Shown in pieces: positions 31,135 through 40,033 of a stretch of DNA of 64,000 nucleotides. This stretch comes from Roseivivax marinus (GTDB lineage Bacteria; Pseudomonadota; Alphaproteobacteria; Rhodobacterales; Rhodobacteraceae), in the NCBI RefSeq assembly GCF_900109705.1, contig NZ_FOAI01000004.1, forward strand, positions 62,001 to 126,000. The letters are read 5' to 3'. The translations under genes were made by a program, and so were the position numbers. Position 1 is the first letter of the stretch. Each line of letters starts with the position of its first letter. Below the pieces are notes generated by a model that was not told the origin of the DNA, did not search any database, and saw only the letters and a list, made by a program, of their open reading frames with translations.

Positions 31135-32396
31135 CAGGCGGCGCGGCGCGCGTCGAGGGTGGCAAGGTCGGGGGCGTCCTCGACCGGGCCGTAAAGCGCC
31201 ACCGCCAGGGCTTCTTCGGAAGCAGTGCGTCCGGCAAAGCGGCGCACGTCCGCGTCCGTGACCGCGTCGATGCGCGCGGCGGTATCCTCTACCGGCGGCA
31301 CGCCGCCCCAGATCTGCAGCATCCGCGCGGCCCTCTCGGCGCGGGCCGAGGGGCTTTCCAGCCCCATGAGCAGCCCGGCCTTCATCTGCGCCCGGGCGCG
31401 GGCGATCTCGTCGGCGCGCAGGTCGTCGGCGGCGCGGCGCATCTCGTCCACGGTGAGGCTCGTCAGCTCTGCGATCTCCTCCCCGCTGGTGCCGGCGTAG
31501 ATTGTCGTGGTGCCGGTATCGGCATAGGCGCCGGACTGCGCGAAGATCGTGTAGCACAGGCCGCGGTTCTCGCGGATCTCCTGGAACAGGCGCGAGGACA
31601 TGCCGCCGCCAAGCGCGGTCGAGTAGACCTGCGCCGCGTAGAAGTCGGGATCGCGGTAGCCCGGTCCCTCGAAGGACATCGCCATGTGCGCCTGCTCGAG
31701 CGGTTTCACCCGCCGGACCTCGCCGCCCGAAAAGCGCGCGGGCTGCGCCACGGCCGCACCGCGCGGCGTCATGTCGCCGAAGAGCGCCTCGGCCTGTTTC
31801 ACGATGGTGGCGTGATCGACGGACCCCGCCGCCGACAGGATCATCTGGTCGGGGCCGTAATGCTCCTCGACGAAGGTGGCGAGGTCGGCCTTGCCGTAGC
31901 CGTTGACCCGGCCGGCCTCGCCGAGGATGGCGCGACCGATGGGCTGGTCGGGATAGCAGGTCTCCTGCAGCCAGTCGAAGATGATGTCGTCGGGCGTGTC
32001 GAGCGCCTGGCCGATCTCCTGCAGGATCACGTGGCGTTCGGTCTCGATCTCTTTCGGGTCGAAGGCCGGATTTCGCAGGATGTCGGCGATCACGTCGAGC
32101 GCGAGCCCGGTATCCGCCGCCAGCACCCGCGCGTAATAGGCCGTGACCTCGCGCGAGGTATAGGCATTGATGAAGCCGCCCACGTCCTCGATCTCTTCGG
32201 CGATCCGCAGGGCCGAGCGCGTGGCCGTGCCCTTGAACGCCATGTGCTCGAGGAAGTGCGCGACGCCGTTCTGCTCGGGCCGTTCGTGCCGGCCGCCGGC
32301 CGAGACCCAGATGCCCAATGCCGCCGATTGCAGGCCGGGCATGGTTTCGGTCACGACGCGAAAGCCGTTCGACAGCGTGGTGATCTCGGGGGTCAC
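31134..32396 (-). CDS. M16 family zinc peptidase (processing-peptidase type)
   Basis: 420 residues, GTG start overlapping the thrC stop by four bases (GTGA). The inverted zinc motif HFLEH spans residues 47-51, with the downstream Glu in the EEIEDVGGFINAYTSRE region. Homologous to the beta subunit of mitochondrial processing peptidase and to bacterial PqqL/YmxG proteins. Bacterial substrates are unknown. The thrC-M16 pairing is common in Rhodobacteraceae as I recall it. Confidence 0.92.
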   Translation of the reverse strand: MTPEITTLSNGFRVVTETMPGLQSAALGIWVSAGGRHERPEQNGVAHFLEHMAFKGTATRSALRIAEEIEDVGGFINAYTSREVTAYYARVLAADTGLALDVIADILRNPAFDPKEIETERHVILQEIGQALDTPDDIIFDWLQETCYPDQPIGRAILGEAGRVNGYGKADLATFVEEHYGPDQMILSAAGSVDHATIVKQAEALFGDMTPRGAAVAQPARFSGGEVRRVKPLEQAHMAMSFEGPGYRDPDFYAAQVYSTALGGGMSSRLFQEIRENRGLCYTIFAQSGAYADTGTTTIYAGTSGEEIAELTSLTVDEMRRAADDLRADEIARARAQMKAGLLMGLESPSARAERAARMLQIWGGVPPVEDTAARIDAVTDADVRRFAGRTASEEALAVALYGPVEDAPDLATLDARRAA

Positions 32397-33784
32397 GTTC
32401 GGATGCGCTCCTCTATCAGTGTCTCCAGCGCGTCCAGCTCGTTGGGCACGCGGGTGATCCGCTCGTCCCTCTCGAAGAGATCGGCCATGCGCTCGGGCAG
32501 GGGCGGACGGATGCCGGTCGCCGCCTCGACGGCGTCGGGGAACTTGGCGGGGTGGGCGGTGGCCAGCGTGACCATGGGCTCGGACCTGTCGCGGGTTTCG
32601 CAGGCGACATGCACGCCCACCGCCGAGTGCGGGCAGAGCAATTCGCCGGTTTCGCGCCAGAGCCGGGCTATGGTGGCCGAAGTCTCATCCTCAGACGCGC
32701 GCCCCGAAGCGAAGTGATCGCGCAGCGCTTCGAGCGCGCCCTGGCTCACGTGGTAGGTGCCGTTGGTCTTCAGCTCATCCATCAGCTGCGCCACGGCGTT
32801 GCCGTCACGGCCGTAGGCGTCGAACAGCGCCCGCTCGAAATTCGAGCTGACCTGGATGTCCATGCTGGGCGAGATCGACGGCTGCACCCGGTCGAGCGTG
32901 TGGGTGCCGGTGGCCAGGGTCCGGTGCAGGATGTCGTTCTGGTTGGTCGCGACCACGAGCCGGTCGATGGGCACGCCCATGCGCTTGGCGATGTAGCCCG
33001 CGAACACGTCGCCGAAATTGCCGGTGGGCACGGTGAAGTTCACCTTGCGGTCCGGCGCGCCGAGCGCCACCGCCGAGGTCACGTAGTAGACGACCTGCGC
33101 CAAAACCCGCGCCCAGTTGATCGAGTTCACCCCGGCGAGGCGCACGCGGTCGCGGAACTCGAAGTGGTTGAACATGTCCTTGAGCCGCGCCTGCGCGTCG
33201 TCGAAATGACCGTCGATGGCCAGCGCGTGGACGTTCTCTTCCGTCGGGGTGGTCATCTGGCGGCGCTGCACCTCGGACACCCGGCCCTCGGGGTAGAGGA
33301 TGAAGACGTCCACAGCGTCGAGCCCACGGAATGCCTCGATCGCCGCAGACCCGGTATCGCCCGAGGTGGCGCCGACGATGGTCACGCGCTCGCCGCGTCG
33401 GGTCAGCGCCTCCTCGAAGAGCTGCCCGATCAACTGCATGGCGAAGTCCTTGAACGCCAGCGTCGGCCCGTGGAACAGCTCGAGCAGGAAGTGACCGGGC
33501 GCCAGTTGCACCAGCGGCGCACGTGCCGTGTGGTCGAATTGCGCGTAGGCTCGCGCGATCAGATCGCCGAAGGTCTCGTCGTCGAAGCTGTCACCCACGA
33601 AAGGGCGCATGACGCGGAACGCGACTTCCTCGTAGGACAGGCCGTTCATGGCGCGCAGATCGTCGGCCGAAAGCTGCGGAATCTCCTCGGGCACGTAGAG
33701 GCCGCCGTCACGGGCGAGACCGGACAGCATCGCCTCCTCGAACGAGAGGGCCGGGGCTTGGCCGCGTGTCGAGACGTATTTCAT
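32393..33784 (-). CDS. thrC: Threonine synthase
   Basis: 463 residues from the ATG at 33784 (MKYVSTRGQAPALSFEEAML). PLP lysine K112 in HGPTLAFKDFAMQ; phosphate-binding GATSGDTGSAAIEAF. It converts O-phosphohomoserine to threonine in the cytoplasm, last step of the threonine branch. Its start overlaps the SURF1 stop by four bases, coupling an amino-acid gene to the cytochrome oxidase cluster. Confidence 0.95.
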   Translation of the reverse strand: MKYVSTRGQAPALSFEEAMLSGLARDGGLYVPEEIPQLSADDLRAMNGLSYEEVAFRVMRPFVGDSFDDETFGDLIARAYAQFDHTARAPLVQLAPGHFLLELFHGPTLAFKDFAMQLIGQLFEEALTRRGERVTIVGATSGDTGSAAIEAFRGLDAVDVFILYPEGRVSEVQRRQMTTPTEENVHALAIDGHFDDAQARLKDMFNHFEFRDRVRLAGVNSINWARVLAQVVYYVTSAVALGAPDRKVNFTVPTGNFGDVFAGYIAKRMGVPIDRLVVATNQNDILHRTLATGTHTLDRVQPSISPSMDIQVSSNFERALFDAYGRDGNAVAQLMDELKTNGTYHVSQGALEALRDHFASGRASEDETSATIARLWRETGELLCPHSAVGVHVACETRDRSEPMVTLATAHPAKFPDAVEAATGIRPPLPERMADLFERDERITRVPNELDALETLIEERIRT

Positions 33785-34467
33785 GGCTGCACGTCCTTGG
33801 AGAAGTGGCCGCGCCGCAGCCAGATGCCGGTCATGGCGATCCACACGGCGGCGAGGGAGAACCAGGTGATGGCGTATTGCAGGTGGTCGTTCGGAATGCC
33901 TTCGGTCGAGACCGGAAGCGGCGTGACGCCGGGGACCGGGGGCTTCTCCGAGCGCACCACGGCGAGGATCGGCTCGGTTCCCAACGCATCGGCCATCGCG
34001 GCAACGTCGCGCGCGAACCAGATGTTCCGGTCGCGATCGGTCTCCGGCGTGAAGCTGCCGGTTTCCTGCGGCCAGTGGAGGTTGGCGGTGATCGTAGCCT
34101 CACCAGCGGGGCGCTCGAGGTCCTTGTCCTCGGTCGGGACGAAGCCGCGGTCGATCAGAACGCGGCGGCCGGCATCGGTGGTGAACGGCGCGATGATCCG
34201 GTAGCCGGCGCCGACGCGCTTCTGGCTGACGAGGACGTGGAGTTCGCCCTCGTCGACGGTGCCGGCCAGCTGCACGGGACGGTACCGGTCTGCCTCGGGA
34301 GCCGGATCGGAGGGCAGGGTGGTGTCCGCGGGGCCCGAGATCGTCGAGGTGATATCGTCGAGGATCGCTTCCTTCCACGCGAGGCGCTGGACCTGCCAGA
34401 TCCCCAGCGCACACAGAATGGCGGCGCCGACGAGGCCGATCAGAAGCGGGGCGATGAGACGTTTCAC
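33781..34467 (-). CDS. SURF1 family cytochrome oxidase assembly protein
   Basis: About 228 residues with a GTG start at 34467 (VKRLIAPLLIGLVG). A TTG at 34494 is an alternative; neither has a strong ribosome site. Two membrane spans, one at each end (LLIGLVGAAILCALGIWQVQ and ITWFSLAAVWIAMTGIWL), enclose a periplasmic domain with VLIDRGFVP and the conserved HLQYAITWF. SURF1 helps insert heme a into subunit I of aa3 oxidase. It follows the cta genes after a 273-base gap with two palindromes. Confidence 0.9.
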   Translation of the reverse strand: MKRLIAPLLIGLVGAAILCALGIWQVQRLAWKEAILDDITSTISGPADTTLPSDPAPEADRYRPVQLAGTVDEGELHVLVSQKRVGAGYRIIAPFTTDAGRRVLIDRGFVPTEDKDLERPAGEATITANLHWPQETGSFTPETDRDRNIWFARDVAAMADALGTEPILAVVRSEKPPVPGVTPLPVSTEGIPNDHLQYAITWFSLAAVWIAMTGIWLRRGHFSKDVQP

Positions 34468-34595
34468 AACGGGCGCGGGTCCGGCCGGTGGCAAGGGAAC
34501 GGTGGGGGCCGGATGCGCTCCGGCCCTGCACGGCTTTAGCGGGTCGATGGGGGCGGGTTCAACCGCAAAGGCATGTGCGGGCGGCCTCCCGCGGG

Positions 34596-34627
34596 GCCTC
34601 AGGATTTTAACTAAAATCCTGAGGCCG
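34596..34627. repeat. Perfect palindrome 3, ATTTTA-AC-TAAAAT core
   Basis: Two 15-base arms (GGCCTCAGGATTTTA and its complement) around AC, in the gap between ctaE and the SURF1 gene. Same architecture as the pair at 15835-15938 but with different GC arms. Confidence 0.85.
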
Positions 34628-34637
34628 GTGCGGATCG

Positions 34638-34669
34638 CGCGCAGAATTTTAGGTAAAATTCTGCGCGCC
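34638..34669. repeat. Perfect palindrome 4, ATTTTA-GG-TAAAAT core
   Basis: Two 15-base arms (GCGCGCAGAATTTTA and its complement) around GG, 42 bases centre-to-centre from palindrome 3. The inner arm GCAGAATTTTA is identical to that of palindrome 2. It lies about 70 bases downstream of the ctaE stop. Confidence 0.85.
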
Positions 34670-34740
34670 CCAGGCTCCGGAACGGGAAACGCCCGCGCGG
34701 CTGCGCGGGCGTTCCGGAAATTCCGAGCGGGTGGGCCGGG

Positions 34741-35541
34741 TCAGCCGCCCCAGACGTAGACGGCCGCGAAGAGGAACAGCCAGACCACGTCCACGAAGTG
34801 CCAGTACCAGGCGGCGGCCTCGAAGCCCACGTGCTTGTTCGGGGTGAAGGCGCCGTTCATCAGCCGGATCAGGCAGACGAACAGGAAGACCGTACCGATG
34901 ATCACGTGCGCACCGTGGAAGCCGGTCGCCATGAAGAAGTTGGCGCCGTAGATGTTGCCCGAGAAGCCGAAGGCGGCGTGGCTGTACTCGTACGCCTGGA
35001 AGAAGCTGAACAGCAGGCCCAGCAGGATCGCGATGATCAGGCCCCACTTCATGTCCTTGCGGTTGTTCTCGTGCACCAGCGCGTGGTGCGCCCAGGTTGC
35101 CGCCGCGCCCGAGCACAGCAGGATCAGGGTGTTGATCAGCGGCAGGTGCCAGGGGTCGAAGGTCTCGATTCCGGCGGGCGGCCAGACGCCGTCCACGCCG
35201 GGGCTCTCGGGGCCCATCGGGTAGATCGCGTGTTTGAAGAACGACCAGAACCACGCGAAGAAGAACATCACCTCGGACATGATGAACAGGATGAAGCCGT
35301 AGCGCAGGCCGATCTGCACCACCGGCGTGTGGTCGCCCACTGAGCTTTCCGAGATTACGTCCGACCACCAGCCGAACATGACGTAGAGCACGCCCACGAG
35401 GCCGATCAGGAACATCCAGGGGCTGCCGGATTTCATGAAGGGCACGGCGCCGAAGAGCATGATGAAGGCGAAGACCGCGGCCAGGAACGGCCAGATCGAC
35501 GGGCTCAGGATGTGGTAGTCGTGGTTCTTGGCGTGCGCCAT
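34741..35541 (-). CDS. ctaE: Cytochrome c oxidase subunit III
   Basis: 266 residues from the ATG at 35541 ([19 protein letters not shown]). Seven predicted spans. Family landmarks are [35 protein letters not shown] and the C-terminal [16 protein letters not shown]. Core subunit of the aa3-type oxidase in the inner membrane. It follows ctaG by 25 bases. Confidence 0.96.
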   Translation of the reverse strand: MAHAKNHDYHILSPSIWPFLAAVFAFIMLFGAVPFMKSGSPWMFLIGLVGVLYVMFGWWSDVISESSVGDHTPVVQIGLRYGFILFIMSEVMFFFAWFWSFFKHAIYPMGPESPGVDGVWPPAGIETFDPWHLPLINTLILLCSGAAATWAHHALVHENNRKDMKWGLIIAILLGLLFSFFQAYEYSHAAFGFSGNIYGANFFMATGFHGAHVIIGTVFLFVCLIRLMNGAFTPNKHVGFEAAAWYWHFVDVVWLFLFAAVYVWGG

Positions 35542-35566
35542 TGGTTCTGTCCCTCTTCGGATGGCG

Positions 35567-36154
35567 TCAGTTGACGGAGGTTTCTTCGGCTTCGTCGAGC
35601 GCGGCCTGCTGCGCGTCCTGCGGCAGGTCGATCTCGTAGAAAGTGTACGACAGGGTGATCGTCTTGGTGAACTTGGCGTCACGGTCCTCGGTGATCGCCG
35701 GGTCCACGTAGAAGTAGACCGGCATCTCGACCCGCTCGCCGGGCTGCAGCACCTGCTCGGTGAAGCAGAAGCACTGCACCTTGTTGAAGTACGATCCTGC
35801 GGTGAAGGGCGCGACGTTGTAGCCGGCCTGTCCCGCGATCGGGTGGTCGGTGGGGTTGTAGGCCTCGAAATAGGCCAGCCCGTCCTCGCCGATCTTGAGC
35901 GTCATCTCGCGCTCGACCGCCTCGAACTCCCACGGCATCCCGGCCTCGACATTGGCGTCGAAGCGCACGGTGATGGTCTGATCGAGCACGGTGTCGCTGC
36001 CCGCCTCGGCGGTATTGGTGGTGCCGCCGTAGCCGGTGACCGCGCAGAACCAGTTGTAGAGCGGGATCGACGCCCAGGCCATCGCGCCCATGAACACGAT
36101 CACGCCGCCCAGCGCCGCCACCGTGCGGGTCTTGCTATCGAGTTTCCTCATCAT
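35567..36154 (-). CDS. ctaG: Cytochrome c oxidase assembly protein CtaG/Cox11
   Basis: 195 residues. One N-terminal span ([21 protein letters not shown]) anchors a periplasmic domain with the copper-binding pair in [12 protein letters not shown]. It delivers copper to the CuB site of subunit I. The start codon overlaps the stop of the small upstream ORF by four bases; a second ATG directly follows the first, so either may be used. Confidence 0.95.
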   Translation of the reverse strand: MMRKLDSKTRTVAALGGVIVFMGAMAWASIPLYNWFCAVTGYGGTTNTAEAGSDTVLDQTITVRFDANVEAGMPWEFEAVEREMTLKIGEDGLAYFEAYNPTDHPIAGQAGYNVAPFTAGSYFNKVQCFCFTEQVLQPGERVEMPVYFYVDPAITEDRDAKFTKTITLSYTFYEIDLPQDAQQAALDEAEETSVN

Positions 36155-36345
36155 TGAGTGTCCTCCGTTTCAGCGGCCGTGCCGGACGCGGAGGTGGCGG
36201 CGCGGGGCGATTCGAAGTCCCCGCGGGTCACCTTCACCACGGTCAGGCCGAAGATCACGGCGATGAACGCGGCCAGCGTCAGGCCGACGCCCAGGTTCCG
36301 GCCATAGCGCCGGTCATGCAGGTCATGCGTGGGTTTGAGGGCCAT
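36151..36345 (-). CDS. Small membrane protein of the cytochrome oxidase cluster
   Basis: 64 residues: a charged N-terminus ([17 protein letters not shown]), one span (LGVGLTLAAFIAVIFGLTVV) and an acidic tail. It shares one base with the ctaB stop and four with the ctaG start, so it is certainly in the operon. Small ORFs in this position occur in other Rhodobacteraceae; their function is not established to my knowledge. It may assist oxidase assembly or be a loosely conserved subunit. Confidence 0.82.
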   Translation of the reverse strand: MALKPTHDLHDRRYGRNLGVGLTLAAFIAVIFGLTVVKVTRGDFESPRAATSASGTAAETEDTQ

Positions 36346-37289
36346 CAGAAGCCTGCCCACAGGATGCCGGCGCGGTCGACCGCGGCCTCGGCCAGAAGCG
36401 CGCCGAAATGCAGGAAGAGGTAGAGAAGCGACAGTTTGAAGAACGACTTCTCGACCGCGTAGTTGTCGGTCTCGGCCATGTGCTCGTCGCGCTGCCAGAT
36501 TTCCCAGGCGCCCTTGAGGAACATGACGTTCAGCACGATCGCCACCGACAGGTACAGCGGTCCGCCCGCCGAGGTGAAACCGGTCGCGAGCGCCAGGGCC
36601 GCCAGCAGCACGGTGTAGATAAGCACGTGGCGGCGGGTGGCGGGACGGCCGTGGGTCACGGTCAGCATCGGCACGCCGGCATTGTCGTAGTCCTTGCGCA
36701 TGAACAGCGCGAGCGCCCAGAAGTGCGGTGGTGTCCACAGGAAGGTCAGCGAGAACATCAGGAGCGATTCGACCGAGATGCCGCCCGTGGCCGCAGCCCA
36801 GCCGATCATCGGGGGGAAGGCGCCCGCGGCGCCGCCGATGACGATGTTCTGCGGCGTCCAGCGCTTGAGCCACATGGTGTAGATCACGACGTAGAAGAAG
36901 ATGGTGAAGGCCAGCAGGCCCGCCGCGACCCAGTTGGTCGCGAGGCCGAGGAAGACAACCGAAAAGCCCGAAAGCGCAAGCCCGATCGACAGCGCCTCCT
37001 GCCCGGTGACGCGGCCCGATGGCACGGGGCGCTTGGCGGTGCGGCGCATCACCGCGTCGATATCGGCGTCCCACCACATGTTGAGCGCGCCGGACGCGCC
37101 GCCGCCCACGGCGATGAACAGGATCGCGCAGAAGGCGACGAAGGGGTGGATCTCAGCGGGCGCGGCCAGAAGGCCGACCAGCGCCGTGAACACCACCAGC
37201 GTCATCACCCTCGGCTTCAGCAGAGCGAAGTAGTCCCCGAACTGCGCGTCGCTCTCGAGGTCCGTGGGATTGAGGGATGCGTCGCTCAT
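36345..37289 (-). CDS. ctaB: Protoheme IX farnesyltransferase (heme O synthase)
   Basis: 314 residues of the UbiA prenyltransferase family with about eight or nine spans. The active-site motif [19 protein letters not shown] is complete. It converts heme b to heme o, precursor of heme a for the oxidase. It is separated from ctaC by a GC hairpin and overlaps the next small ORF by one base. Confidence 0.95.
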   Translation of the reverse strand: MSDASLNPTDLESDAQFGDYFALLKPRVMTLVVFTALVGLLAAPAEIHPFVAFCAILFIAVGGGASGALNMWWDADIDAVMRRTAKRPVPSGRVTGQEALSIGLALSGFSVVFLGLATNWVAAGLLAFTIFFYVVIYTMWLKRWTPQNIVIGGAAGAFPPMIGWAAATGGISVESLLMFSLTFLWTPPHFWALALFMRKDYDNAGVPMLTVTHGRPATRRHVLIYTVLLAALALATGFTSAGGPLYLSVAIVLNVMFLKGAWEIWQRDEHMAETDNYAVEKSFFKLSLLYLFLHFGALLAEAAVDRAGILWAGF

Positions 37290-37325
37290 GCTGCGTGTCC
37301 GGTGTCTTGGTCTGGGTGCGTAAGC

Positions 37326-37349
37326 CGCGGCCCCGCTTCGGGGGCCGCG
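37326..37349 (-). terminator. GC hairpin between ctaC and ctaB
   Basis: A 9-bp stem CGCGGCCCC / GGGGCCGCG with a six-base loop, within the 112-base gap after ctaC. No T-run follows on the minus strand, so it more likely stabilises the ctaC mRNA end or attenuates transcription than fully stops it. Confidence 0.5.
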
Positions 37350-37401
37350 TTATCCGGGTTGGCGCGGACGCGACGGGCGTCGTCCGCGAGATGGTGTTCG
37401 G

Positions 37402-38304
37402 TCACTCGGCCGAAGCGACCTGGATCGGTGCGTCGGCGGCCGGGGCGGAGGCGTATTCCTCGACCATGTTGGCTTTCCAGGCCTCGTACTCTTCCTCGCT
37501 GACGACCTTTACCGTGATCGGCATGTAGGCGTGGGCGATGCCGCACAGCTCGGAGCACTGACCGAAGTAGACGCCTTCCTGCTCGGGCTGGAACCACAGC
37601 TCGGCAAGACGGCCGGGAACCGCGTCCTGCTTCACGCCGAAGGCCGGGATGGTCCACGAGTGGATCACGTCGCCGCCGGTCACCTGGATGACCACGGTCT
37701 TGTTGACGGGCACCACGACCGCGGTGTCGGTGGCCAGGCGGAAGTGCTCGGGCTCGTAGCCGGCGTCGAGAAGCTGCTGCTCGACCTCTTCCGAGTAGGA
37801 GTTGTCGCCGCCGGTTGCCGGCGAACCGATCATGTAGCTGTCGAATGCGAAGCCTTCGTCGATGTACTCGTGGTTCCAGTACCACTGGTAGCCGGTGGCC
37901 TTGATGTAGATGTCGCCCTCGGGGATCTCCTGCTGCTTGAACAGCACGGGCAGCGAGAACGCCCCGATGAAGACCAGCACGAGGATCGGACCCACGGTCC
38001 ACGCGATCTCGAGCGGGGAGTTGTGGGTGAACGTGCCGGGGTTCGGGTTGGTCTTGCGGTTGTAGCGGACGATGCAGAACGCCAGCAGCGCCGTCACCAG
38101 GATCACGATTGCGGTGATGATGACGGTGATCATGCCGTCGAGCCAGTGGATATCGCGCGCGAGCTCCGTCGCAGCGGGCTGGAAGCCGATCCCGCCGTTC
38201 TCGGGCGCACCGATCACGGGCAGGTCCTGTGCCACTTCTTGCGCGAAGGCCGGGGCCGCGGCGACGGCGGCAAGGGCGCCCGTCAGCATGGTCTTAAGTT
38301 TCAT
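37402..38304 (-). CDS. ctaC: Cytochrome c oxidase subunit II
   Basis: 300 residues. Signal peptide ([14 protein letters not shown]), two spans (about 55-80 and 95-120) and a periplasmic CuA domain. CuA ligands are visible in [12 protein letters not shown], with the upstream His in [25 protein letters not shown] is the electron-entry aromatic patch. First gene of ctaC-ctaB-orf-ctaG-ctaE. The subunit I gene is not in the window. Confidence 0.97.
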   Translation of the reverse strand: MKLKTMLTGALAAVAAAPAFAQEVAQDLPVIGAPENGGIGFQPAATELARDIHWLDGMITVIITAIVILVTALLAFCIVRYNRKTNPNPGTFTHNSPLEIAWTVGPILVLVFIGAFSLPVLFKQQEIPEGDIYIKATGYQWYWNHEYIDEGFAFDSYMIGSPATGGDNSYSEEVEQQLLDAGYEPEHFRLATDTAVVVPVNKTVVIQVTGGDVIHSWTIPAFGVKQDAVPGRLAELWFQPEQEGVYFGQCSELCGIAHAYMPITVKVVSEEEYEAWKANMVEEYASAPAADAPIQVASAE

Positions 38305-38499
38305 GTCTCACCCTGAGCGGTTCTACGTCATTCCGAAAAGCGGGTCGCGAGGTCGTGTCTCGCCGGTCCGCCGGACGGACCCCCGTTGTCTTGGCCCCGT
38401 CTCTAACCATATCCTTCGGGCCAGATAAAGAACCTCGCTTGCGGCAGATGGCCGCTCGCTGTCGATGCAGATCATAATACCAGCCCGACCGGAGCTTCC

Positions 38500-39921
38500 A
38501 TGACCGATGCGCCCTTTCGTCCGTTCGACACCCATCTCGAGCGGGAGGCTGCGCTCGGACGCCTGCGCGACGCGCTGTCGGGTGCCGAGGATGGCGAGCT
38601 GTTCCTCGAGCGCAAGCGCTCCGAAGGTCTGCTCTTCGACGATGGCCGGGTGAAGCAGGCAAGCTACGATGCCGCCGAGGGATTCGGCCTGCGCGCGGTA
38701 AAGGGAGAGGTGGCGGGCTATGCCCACGCGACCGAGATCAGCGAAAGCGCCCTGACCCGCGCGGTGGAAACCGCGCGCCTCGCCGTGGGAGACGGCGGCG
38801 GCACCATGGCGCCCGCGCCCTCGCGTACCAACCGGACGCTCTATACCGACGTCGATCCGATCGCCGGGCGTCCCTTCGCGGCCAAGGTCGAGACCCTGTC
38901 GGAAATCGACGCCTTCCTGCGCGACCTCGATCCGAGGGTGGTGCAGGTGACCGCCTCGGTCGCCGCCTCGATCCAGGAGGTCGCGATCCTGCGGGCCGAC
39001 GATTCGCTGGTGACGGACGTGCGTCCGATGACGCGGCTCAACGTATCGGTGATCGTCGAGGAGGACGGCCGTCGGGAAAGCGGTTCGGCCGGCGGCGGCG
39101 GGCGCGTGGGCCTCGACGGGCTGCTCGATCCCGAGGACTGGAAGGCCAAGGCTCGCGAGGCGCTGCGCATCGCGCTGGTGAACCTGCGCGCCGAACCGGC
39201 GCCCGCAGGCGTCTTCGACATCGTACTCGGACCCGGCTGGCCCGGAATCCTGCTGCACGAGGCGGTCGGGCACGGGCTGGAGGGCGACTTCAACCGCAAG
39301 GGCACCTCGGCCTTTGCCGGACTGATGGGCCAGCGCGTCGCGGCGCCCGGCGTCACCGTGCTGGACGACGGCACGATCCCCGACCGGCGCGGCTCGATCA
39401 CCGTGGACGACGAGGGCACGCCCTCGGGAAAGAACGTCCTGATCGAGGACGGCATTCTGGTGGGCTACATGCAGGACCGCCAGAACGCCCGCCTCATGGG
39501 GGCCGCGCCCACCGGCAACGGCCGGCGCGAAAGCTACGCCCACGCGCCGATGCCGCGGATGACCAACACCTACATGCTGGGCGGGGACGCCACGCGCGAG
39601 GATCTCGTGTCGGAGCTGAAGGACGGTATCTATGCCGTGGGTTTCGGCGGCGGGCAGGTGGACATCACCAACGGCAAGTTCGTATTCTCCTGCACCGAGG
39701 CCTACCGTGTAAAGGACGGCAAGGTCGGCGCGCCTGTGAAGGGCGCCACTCTGATCGGCGATGGCGCCACGGCGCTTCAGCACATCCGGGGGCTCGCCAA
39801 CGACATGGCGCTCGATCCGGGCATGGGCAATTGCGGCAAGCAGGGCCAGTGGGTGCCGGTCGGCGTGGGCCAGCCCTCTGTGCTGATCGGCGGACTGACG
39901 GTGGGCGGCGCGGGGTCCTGA
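38500..39921 (+). CDS. tldD: Metalloprotease TldD
   Basis: 473 residues, preceded by GGAG at five bases. The zinc motif is in LLHEAVGHGLEGDF (HExxxH), with further family blocks ENVLIEDGILVGYM-like (KNVLIEDGILVGYMQD) and GFGGGQVDITNGKFVFSC. TldD forms a heterodimeric protease with TldE/PmbA that degrades unfolded peptides and matures modified peptides; no tldE is in the window. Divergent from ctaC. Confidence 0.94.
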   Translation: MTDAPFRPFDTHLEREAALGRLRDALSGAEDGELFLERKRSEGLLFDDGRVKQASYDAAEGFGLRAVKGEVAGYAHATEISESALTRAVETARLAVGDGGGTMAPAPSRTNRTLYTDVDPIAGRPFAAKVETLSEIDAFLRDLDPRVVQVTASVAASIQEVAILRADDSLVTDVRPMTRLNVSVIVEEDGRRESGSAGGGGRVGLDGLLDPEDWKAKAREALRIALVNLRAEPAPAGVFDIVLGPGWPGILLHEAVGHGLEGDFNRKGTSAFAGLMGQRVAAPGVTVLDDGTIPDRRGSITVDDEGTPSGKNVLIEDGILVGYMQDRQNARLMGAAPTGNGRRESYAHAPMPRMTNTYMLGGDATREDLVSELKDGIYAVGFGGGQVDITNGKFVFSCTEAYRVKDGKVGAPVKGATLIGDGATALQHIRGLANDMALDPGMGNCGKQGQWVPVGVGQPSVLIGGLTVGGAGS

Positions 39922-40033
39922 CCCCGGTCGGTCGGCTTTTCGCCATCCGGCCGCCACAATGTTCGTGCGCCTTCAGGTTTCGTTAAGGGTGGGTGCGTAG
40001 ACAGGCTCTGCAAGAGTTCGGAGCCGAGGGCGC

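Noticed and set aside
39980-40000. CtrA box upstream of dprA
   Set aside because: Only one half-site (CGTTAAG) is present; no second TTAA at the seven-base spacing.
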